Notes under the pieces: model-generated | Databases searched by the model: none | The model's input: the letters and a program-made list of their open reading frames with translations, nothing else | What the model was told of the DNA's origin: nothing | Shown here: in pieces, positions 59,101 through 64,000 of the stretch | Layout: the number at the start of each line of letters is the position of its first letter | Position numbering within the stretch: position 1 is the stretch's first letter | Source of the DNA: Coxiella endosymbiont of Dermacentor marginatus | GTDB taxonomy: Bacteria; Pseudomonadota; Gammaproteobacteria; Coxiellales; Coxiellaceae | Direction: 5' to 3' | Length of the DNA stretch: 64,000 nt | Assembly: GCF_907164955.1 (NCBI RefSeq) | Contig: NZ_OU015521.1 | Span: 1 to 64,000, forward strand | Position numbers and translations under genes: made by a program

Positions 59101-59332
59101 GCATTATAAATGCTTCGATACCACCTTGCTCTTTCTCCTGTTCTCGCACTGCGATGACTAATTTTTCTGCTAATTGACTTACGGCACGCTCAATAATTGG
59201 GGTAAAATTAATAGATTCTAATAACTGCTTTACACAAACAGTTTCATCCATTCGATATGCATCATTTAATATCGGTCGTATCCAGTCAGGATTGAATGGT
59301 TTCTCAAAAAAAAGTCGAGTTATATCCGGCAT
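56189..59332 (-). CDS. putA: Bifunctional proline dehydrogenase / P5C dehydrogenase
   Basis: Oxidises proline to glutamate at the inner membrane. A protein of 1047 aa: an alpha-helical N-terminal domain, an FAD-dependent proline dehydrogenase barrel (about 185-475, with MTIDAEEADRLDM, RRIPVRLVKGAYWDSEIK and RIYAPVGCHEDLLPYLVRRL), then an aldehyde dehydrogenase domain (about 560-1030, with LCISPWNFPVAIFTGQIAAA, FTGSNSTAHHIQK and the catalytic cysteine in SAFDSAGQRCSALRIL). There is no N-terminal ribbon-helix-helix DNA-binding domain, so it is not a self-regulating PutA as in E. coli. The ppa gene sits 7 nt upstream. Confidence 0.96.
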   Translation of the reverse strand: MPDITRLFFEKPFNPDWIRPILNDAYRMDETVCVKQLLESINFTPIIERAVSQLAEKLVIAVREQEKEQGGIEAFIMHYDLSTEEGILLMCLAEALLRVPDKQTENLLIRDKLTSAEWNKYMGASKSAFVNFAAWGLALSGKILQKEKDGQFKTIWHNLIRKTGEPVIRKVVRETMKLMSEHFVLGRTIKEAIKRSRTNLKENFRYSYDMLGEVARTQNDADRYYDSYYHAISVLGKSHTTYNIYEAPSISVKLSALYPRYNFTKCELAVSFLIKRVKELALHAKAQKISMTIDAEEADRLDMCLNIFKGLFTENAFSGWEGLGLAVQAYQKRALPLIEWLIELSRQQKRRIPVRLVKGAYWDSEIKLTQMEGLINYPVFTRKVNTDISYIACAKRMLSAQDALFPQFATHNAYSVATILVLMNHRYKDYQFEFQNLQGMGKALHHYIVTKLNLPCRIYAPVGCHEDLLPYLVRRLLENGTNNSFVNRIANKTVPISHLIESPMKKIELFEKIPNPKIPLPRNLFNKERLNSIGRDLSNYAELKSLAESIYNALEKTWEASPFLREIKNGKAVFNPANNQHQIGVIELANKSEVEQAVKVGSSAFPTWDQKGVVARSNILRKMADLLEKNQAELVALIVREGGRTLQNALSEVREAVDFCYYYVEQAKKQLIDKVLPSYTGESNILRMNGRGIILCISPWNFPVAIFTGQIAAALITGNAVIAKPSGQTPLTAAKVTRLFHEAGVPTEILQLVPGSGETIGQALIENLKISGIIFTGSNSTAHHIQKTLANRSGPIIPFVAETSGINSMIADSTALPEQLVQDVIVSAFDSAGQRCSALRILYIQDDVADNVIKMLAGAMAEIKVGDPMLLATDVGPVIDAKSQAALQEYTTFMKKEAKLIYEVDLPSATVLGTFIAPQAYELPNLSLIKGEIFGPILHVLRYHRQDLDKVIDDINSLGYGLTFGIQSRINETVDYIQRRINAGNIYVNRNIIGAVVGVQPFGGSWLSGTGPKAGGPHYLPRYCIERTLTINTTAAGGNAALMTMED

Positions 59333-59339
59333 GAAATTC

Positions 59340-59876
59340 TTAACCTTTAGCTTTTAGCTTTTTAAAAAAATTCATACTGGCCTGAAATTCTTTTGCTGCG
59401 GCATCTTTATCTTCCCAGCCCTTCACTTTGGCCCATTTATTAAGCTCTAAATCTTTATAATGTTCAAAGAAATATGTGATAGTATCTAGTAATAAAGGTG
59501 ATACGTCTTTGATAGTCTGAATAGATTGATATTCTCTGCAAGCTTTAGCCAAAGGAAACGTTAATATTTTGCTATCCTTTCCAGATTCATCTTCCATTCG
59601 CATTAACCCCACTGCCCGAACACGTATCAAAGTTCCTGACTGTATAGGCACTGGCGTAATAACTAACACATCCAGTGGATCACCATCTTCCGACAGAGTA
59701 TTTGGCACGAATCCATAATTACAAGGATAATGCATGGTTGTAGGAATAAATCTATCAACAGTTAAAAGTCGAAATTCTTTATTGTATTCATACTTAACCC
59801 CCCCTCCGTTCATAGTAATTTCAATAATTGCGTTAAAATCATTGATATCATTACCTGCTGAAACCTTAAGTGTCAT
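59340..59876 (-). CDS. ppa: Inorganic pyrophosphatase
   Basis: Soluble type I pyrophosphatase of 178 aa. Family motifs: VKYEYNKEFRLLTVDRF, MHYPCNYGFVPNTL, the metal-binding signature EDGDPLDVLV, and FFEHYKDLELNKWAKVKGWE. All the aspartates of the DGDPxD signature are present. putA follows 7 nt after its stop, so both may share a promoter upstream of 59876. Confidence 0.96.
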   Translation of the reverse strand: MTLKVSAGNDINDFNAIIEITMNGGGVKYEYNKEFRLLTVDRFIPTTMHYPCNYGFVPNTLSEDGDPLDVLVITPVPIQSGTLIRVRAVGLMRMEDESGKDSKILTFPLAKACREYQSIQTIKDVSPLLLDTITYFFEHYKDLELNKWAKVKGWEDKDAAAKEFQASMNFFKKLKAKG

Positions 59877-61046
59877 GATTATTCCTTACTAATAAAGAAA
59901 GAATGACCGAGTAGTATACCAGGTTTAAAAACCAGATGAAGTAGAATTCAAAAACACAGAGTGTTAATCGTGAAATGATACTTATTCTGCGACAACAAAG
60001 ATTCTAGATTTTCTTCATTCACAGCAATAGTTAGGATTCTAAGGAAAAACGTCTCATTATATCCTAGTTTTTCTTTTGAAAAGGAAAAATTTTAACTATA
60101 CAAGTTACAAAAAATATGAGGTATGCAGTTAGTTATAGCACGTTGTTTTTATAAATCTTTTGGAAAGATAAAAATAATGTATGAGTCGTGAAAAAATTAT
60201 GTAATGCACATAGGCGGTGAGTACGATCGGTTTAAGTGGGGACGCTCAAATCGAATCAAGGGCTATATTGAAAGACATTAATCCGAATTTAATTATTCGA
60301 TTTATCTAGACTGTTATTTAAATACCGTTAATAAATCTAAGACGTAAACTTTCTTTCTAAGAAAACCAAAAGAATTACTAAGAAAGTAGCTCTTACTAAA
60401 AGATGATTATCCAATTAAAAAGTCGATGCTTTTTGCTCTTCTTCTACATTTCTAAAAATAGATTATTTGCACTCACTTATTATTATTTTTAATGATCGAG
60501 CAGTATATGAAGCTTTAATTCAACAACTAGTAAGATGCAAGATTTAGTTTAAATCCGCCTCTTACTACTGAATTTATTGCTAAGAAACTAGATAAGAAAG
60601 CACATCGATGTATCGTCATGTCACCTAAAGAATCGGATCTTGAAGTCGATAAAATTTTTATTACTCGGGATCATTGTTAACCTAGTGAGTTAGGAAAGTC
60701 TTATGATGGCAATTGATTTAAATAAACATTTGCTTAATTTATAGAGGTTAATCATTAACAAAAGCATTTTTCGGTTAAAATATTAATTGTTCTTATTATA
60801 TTTATTGAAATTTATGAAATAAACAATACTTAATCTAAGAAGACAGGTCAGGGAATTTTAAAACGTTATTGTATTACACAAACTTCAAGCTATGAATTTA
60901 TATCGTTATAAATACTGATTTTTGATTAACTCTACTTTCTTTTAGCTACTAGAATTTGATTTTCATTAAGGCTAAGATTTTCATTTTAATGAAATAAGTC
61001 TTATCTTTCCTAAAGTAAGAAGCGATTAATATTAACTTATTGATTT
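59877..61046. other. Gene-free region of 1.2 kb with decayed coding pieces
   Basis: On the plus strand fragments look like eroded protein sequence: YDRFKWGRSNRIKGYIERH near 60210-60280 and a 42-codon stretch at 60552-60680. The stretch begins NPPLTTEFIAKKLDKKAHRC and continues after a stop as PSELGKSYDGN to about 60713. They may belong to one lost gene. I cannot name the family. Confidence 0.4.
60552..60713 (+). pseudogene. Remnant of an unidentified gene
   Basis: Forty-two open codons (PPLTTEFIAKKLDKKAHRC, then VMSPKESDLEVDKIFITRD) end in a stop, and the same frame continues for eleven more sensible codons to a second stop. There is no start codon or ribosome site. The residue composition is protein-like rather than random AT-rich translation. 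Limits are approximate and function is unknown. Confidence 0.35.
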
Positions 61047-61502
61047 TTAACGGTGAGCTTGAAAAAAGTTTTTTAGCAAAAAAGCGCACTCATTTGCTAA
61101 AATTCCACCTGTCCACACAATACGATGATTAAGCCAAGAGTTATCCAATAGTTGGAAAACACTTTTAACAGCTCCAGCACGTGGATCAAAAGCACCAAAA
61201 ACAAGACGCTGAATTCTAGCTTGAATGAGAGCGCCAAGACACATCGAACAGGGTTCTAAAGTGACATAGAGAGTCGTTCCTACTAATCGGTAATTACCAA
61301 GATTTTTAGCAGCCTCTCTGATTGAAAGCATTTCTGCATGGGCTGTAGGATCTGTCAATCCAATAGGATGATTAAATCCCTTCCCAATAATTTCATTATC
61401 TTTTACTAAAACCGCGCCGACCGGTACCTCTTGGTTTTTTTCAGCTTGACTTGCTAAGAAAAGCGCCTGCCGAATAAAAAATTCATCAGTTATACAAAAC
61501 AT
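61047..61502 (-). CDS. tadA: tRNA-specific adenosine deaminase
   Basis: Converts A34 to inosine in tRNA-Arg(ACG). A zinc cytidine-deaminase fold of 151 aa: EVPVGAVLVKDNEIIGKGFN, the metal/catalytic motif His55-Ala-Glu57 (AHAEMLSIREA), and Cys85/Cys88 in LEPCSMCLGALIQARI. Length is as in E. coli TadA. Other deaminases share the fold, but the overall match, with NHPIGLTDPTAHAE, is TadA. Isolated between two gene-poor stretches and still intact, as expected of an essential gene. Confidence 0.95.
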   Translation of the reverse strand: MFCITDEFFIRQALFLASQAEKNQEVPVGAVLVKDNEIIGKGFNHPIGLTDPTAHAEMLSIREAAKNLGNYRLVGTTLYVTLEPCSMCLGALIQARIQRLVFGAFDPRAGAVKSVFQLLDNSWLNHRIVWTGGILANECAFLLKNFFQAHR

Positions 61503-62219
61503 TCTTTTTATTGTTTTAGGATTTTTTATAATTCCGCTTTAACTAGCCATAATTCTCTTATTTGCGTAAAAGGATCTTGCTCTTTCTTCGTAAAATAGAA
61601 AGAAAGAAATTTTTCTTCTCTCGCCTACGATGGAAAGAAGATTTTTAGCTGACGCTAGAACTTCAATAAAAGATGAGTATAGCAAGATTAAACTCATAAG
61701 ATAACTAGAAAAGAATTTATTTTATAAAGTGTTTTTTTATAGCACTTTTTTACTCTTTTTGTCAGGTTATTATACGATTCATGATTTTAGTCAAGATCTA
61801 CAGATTGGCAACGAAGTTATGAGTCATGCATCTAAACAATTTGCAAATAATTAATTTATTTTTTAATGATATAACTTACCTTTCTAGAACGCCCTAGCTA
61901 GAATGGTTTCTTTTACATTTAATCAATTAAAATAAGTAAAAACTTCTAATAAAGGCTATGATCAGTAGTGTTAATTAAGAACCGGATATGATTAGAAATC
62001 AGATTTAAAACCACCTATTTCAGGACACAATATGAAAAAATAAATGATGCGCCTATAACATCACCTTACAAAAATGTAATGATATTTTTACTAGCATTTA
62101 TTTTTTCAAAAATCAATAAATTTAAGTCAAAAATGTCTTATATATTGATTCGCTTAATAAAAAATGCCACTATTACGTTTCTTAGAAAATGGAAAAGACG
62201 TTAAAGTATAATAATAGCG
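61503..62219. other. Gene-free AT-rich stretch
   Basis: About 700 bases between divergent tadA and the Gfo/Idh gene. No open frame, RNA or recognisable remnant. It should contain the promoters of both genes. Confidence 0.45.
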
Positions 62220-63194
62220 ATGAAGAAGATTAAAACAGCTGTAATTGGCGTCGGCTATTTGGGTAAATATCATGCGGAGAAGTATGCTGTTTTACCGAAT
62301 TCAGAGCTTGTGGCTGTTTGCGATATCGATTTTGAAAAATGTTATTCGAAAGCCAACGAATTAAACGTTAAACCTATAAGCAATTATCAGGTACTCCTTG
62401 GTCTTGTGGATGCTGTGAGTATTGCTGTTCCAACTCCTCTTCATCATAGAATAGGGCGTTTTTTTTTAGATAATGGCGTTCATGTTCTCCTGGAAAAGCC
62501 TATTGCTACTTCTTTAAAAGAAGCTGATGACTTGATTTCCGCTGCTCAGAAAAATAACGTTATCCTTCAAATCGGTCATCTCGAACGTTTTAATAGCGCT
62601 GTCAAAGCTATAGAATCTCAAATTTCTAATCCCAGATTTATTGAGTCGCTGCGTCTCGCTCCCTTTAAATTGCGAGGCAGCGATGTCAATGTGGTTTTAG
62701 ATTTGATGATTCACGATATCGACATTATCCAAACTATTGTTAAATCAGATATTCACAATATCTCTGCGAACGGTGCTTCCATTTTATCCCCTTATATTGA
62801 TATTGCTAATGCTCGTATTGAATTTAGTAACGGATGTGTAGCTAATGTAACTGCCAGTCGTGTGAGCCCAAAAACCGAGCGTAAATTACGAATTTTCCAA
62901 CGTGATAATTATATTGCTATTGACCTTGATCATAAGAAAATTGCTATCTTTCGAAAAGGAACTCAAGAAATATATCCTGGTATTCCCGAAATCACTTGCC
63001 AGGTTAAACAATTTAAAAAAGGTGATGCTTTACTTGAGCAAATACTAGCGTTTCTTGATGCTATTATGTATAAAAAGCTTCCCTTAGTTTCCGGAGAAGA
63101 AGGAAAAAGAGCTTTGGAGACAGCCTTAGAAATCTTATTAATTGTCCGACGAACTAACGAACAATTTCCAATTTCTTCGGTCACTATTTCTTAA
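62220..63194 (+). CDS. Gfo/Idh/MocA-family oxidoreductase
   Basis: NAD(P)-dependent sugar oxidoreductase of 324 aa. The N-terminal Rossmann fold has [16 protein letters not shown], and [10 protein letters not shown] follows as the acidic NAD-selecting strand. The family EKP motif is [13 protein letters not shown], with Lys93. The catalytic-type [10 protein letters not shown] (161-170) is present. lpxB starts 1 nt after its stop, so it is coupled to lipid A synthesis. In bacteria whose lipid A contains 2,3-diaminoglucose, a Gfo/Idh enzyme (GnnA) oxidises UDP-GlcNAc at C3. A GnnA-like role is a reasonable guess from the context, not shown by the sequence. Confidence 0.88.
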   Translation: MKKIKTAVIGVGYLGKYHAEKYAVLPNSELVAVCDIDFEKCYSKANELNVKPISNYQVLLGLVDAVSIAVPTPLHHRIGRFFLDNGVHVLLEKPIATSLKEADDLISAAQKNNVILQIGHLERFNSAVKAIESQISNPRFIESLRLAPFKLRGSDVNVVLDLMIHDIDIIQTIVKSDIHNISANGASILSPYIDIANARIEFSNGCVANVTASRVSPKTERKLRIFQRDNYIAIDLDHKKIAIFRKGTQEIYPGIPEITCQVKQFKKGDALLEQILAFLDAIMYKKLPLVSGEEGKRALETALEILLIVRRTNEQFPISSVTIS

Positions 63195-63195
63195 A

Positions 63196-64000
63196 ATGAA
63201 AACCTATGCAAAACAGATTCTAATCGTCGCAGGTGAAGCTTCCGGTGATTTACTTGGTGCTCACCTTGCGAAATCACTGAGTTCTCTTAATCCACACTTA
63301 AGACTTGCTGGTATGGGCGGAAAAAAAATGCGGGAGGCAGGAGTTGATATTTTTATTGAGGCTGAAAAACTTGCAGTCGTCGGAGTATTAGAAATAATTT
63401 CTCAATTAGGTAATATCCTTGCAGCTCGATGCTCTCTAAAAAATCGCTTTAAAACTGATCGGTCTGATTTAGTAATTTTTATTGACTATCCAGGCTTTAA
63501 TTTGCATATGGCTAAGCAAGCTAAAAAGGCTGGAATTAAAGTTCTTTATTACGTAAGTCCGCAAATTTGGGCATGGCGATATGGCCGAATTAAAAAAATA
63601 AAAAAATATGTGGATCATATGGCAGTTTTATTTCCCTTCGAGGAAGAATTGTATCAACGAGAAAATATTTCCGTAAGTTTAGTTGGACATCCGTTAATTG
63701 ACATTGCTGTGCCCTCTTTGCCACGTGAAAAAGTGTACCAAAAATTTGATTTATCAGAAAAAACACCCATCATTAGCTTATTTCCGGGAAGTCGTTCTCA
63801 AGAAATTACTCGCCTGCTACCTATTATAATTTCCGCTACACGCCTTATTAAAAGGCGCATCCCTAATGCTCAATTGGTGTTACTGCTTGCACCTAATGTT
63901 TCTTCTCGAAATGTTCAAAATTTTTTATTTCCAGATATTAAAATTGTTAAAGATAACACTTATAACATACTGTCCGTATGTGATGCAGCTATCGCTGTCT
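63196..64000 (+). CDS. lpxB: Lipid-A-disaccharide synthase (partial, runs off window)
   Basis: Glycosyltransferase joining UDP-2,3-diacylglucosamine and lipid X. The first 268 codons are present: [18 protein letters not shown] at the start, [65 protein letters not shown] and [15 protein letters not shown]. The missing part is about 110 residues. ATG at 63196 follows the Gfo/Idh stop by one base. Confidence 0.95.
   Translation, partial: MKTYAKQILIVAGEASGDLLGAHLAKSLSSLNPHLRLAGMGGKKMREAGVDIFIEAEKLAVVGVLEIISQLGNILAARCSLKNRFKTDRSDLVIFIDYPGFNLHMAKQAKKAGIKVLYYVSPQIWAWRYGRIKKIKKYVDHMAVLFPFEEELYQRENISVSLVGHPLIDIAVPSLPREKVYQKFDLSEKTPIISLFPGSRSQEITRLLPIIISATRLIKRRIPNAQLVLLLAPNVSSRNVQNFLFPDIKIVKDNTYNILSVCDAAIAV

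Overview
The window looks like chromosome of a host-restricted gammaproteobacterium of the order Legionellales, most likely a Coxiella-like endosymbiont of the kind found in ticks. This is an inference. It rests on the protein families (an LbtU-type outer-membrane porin, a leucine dehydrogenase/branched-chain oxo-acid dehydrogenase cluster, a Gfo/Idh gene next to lpxB), on gene order as I remember it for Coxiella, on strong A+T richness, and on visible genome erosion. Only about 70% of the window is intact coding sequence. Spacers of 0.4 to 2 kb are common and several hold recognisable dead genes.

Layout. 1-4.4 kb: kdsB with a Trm112-like gene, an oxyR-like regulator and tRNA-Pro(GGG). 4.4-11.2 kb: the classic translation operon thrS-infC-rpmI-rplT-pheS-pheT-ihfA on the minus strand; infC starts at an AUC codon. 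12.3-15.3 kb: p-aminobenzoate genes pabB and divergent pabA-pabC. 16-20.6 kb: tRNA-Val, bamD, rluD with a dead yfiH behind it, and a DegP/MucD protease. 22.6-28.7 kb: murA, a fully decayed mlaFEDCB lipid-transport operon, then intact kdsD-kdsC-lptC. 28.8-29.7 kb: two exact 55-bp tandem duplications, one of which breaks pdxH; the equal length points to assembly joins. 29.8-32 kb: a membrane-anchored RRM protein with an ABC ATPase and permease. 32.6-35 kb: an LbtU-like porin with a terminator, and tRNAs His, Arg and Pro. 35-37 kb: dapD-dapE. 37.2-40.5 kb: tRNA-Ser, SRP RNA, dnaX, a small ORF, recR, ybaB. 40.6-45.5 kb: perM and a riboflavin gene set (ribD, ribE, ribBA, ribH). 46.1-50.5 kb: leucine dehydrogenase and oxo-acid dehydrogenase E1alpha/E1beta/E2. 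51.8-59.9 kb: purL, putA, ppa. 61-64 kb: tadA, a Gfo/Idh oxidoreductase and the start of lpxB.

How the genes work together. Envelope construction is kept (KDO synthesis, lipid A, peptidoglycan, DAP, BamD), while the Mla system for outer-membrane lipid asymmetry has been lost. Vitamin pathways are conspicuously preserved: complete riboflavin synthesis, the p-aminobenzoate branch of folate, and probably PdxH for pyridoxal phosphate. This fits a nutritional symbiont of a blood feeder. Proline and branched-chain amino acid catabolism supply carbon, and the latter may also provide branched acyl-CoA primers for fatty acids.

Points most worth a second look are a candidate programmed -1 frameshift site in dnaX, the AUC start of infC, the eroded mla operon, the paired 55-bp duplications, an OxyR lacking its second redox cysteine, and the membrane-anchored RRM/ABC cluster. 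I found no phage, insertion sequence, CRISPR array or clear horizontally acquired island.
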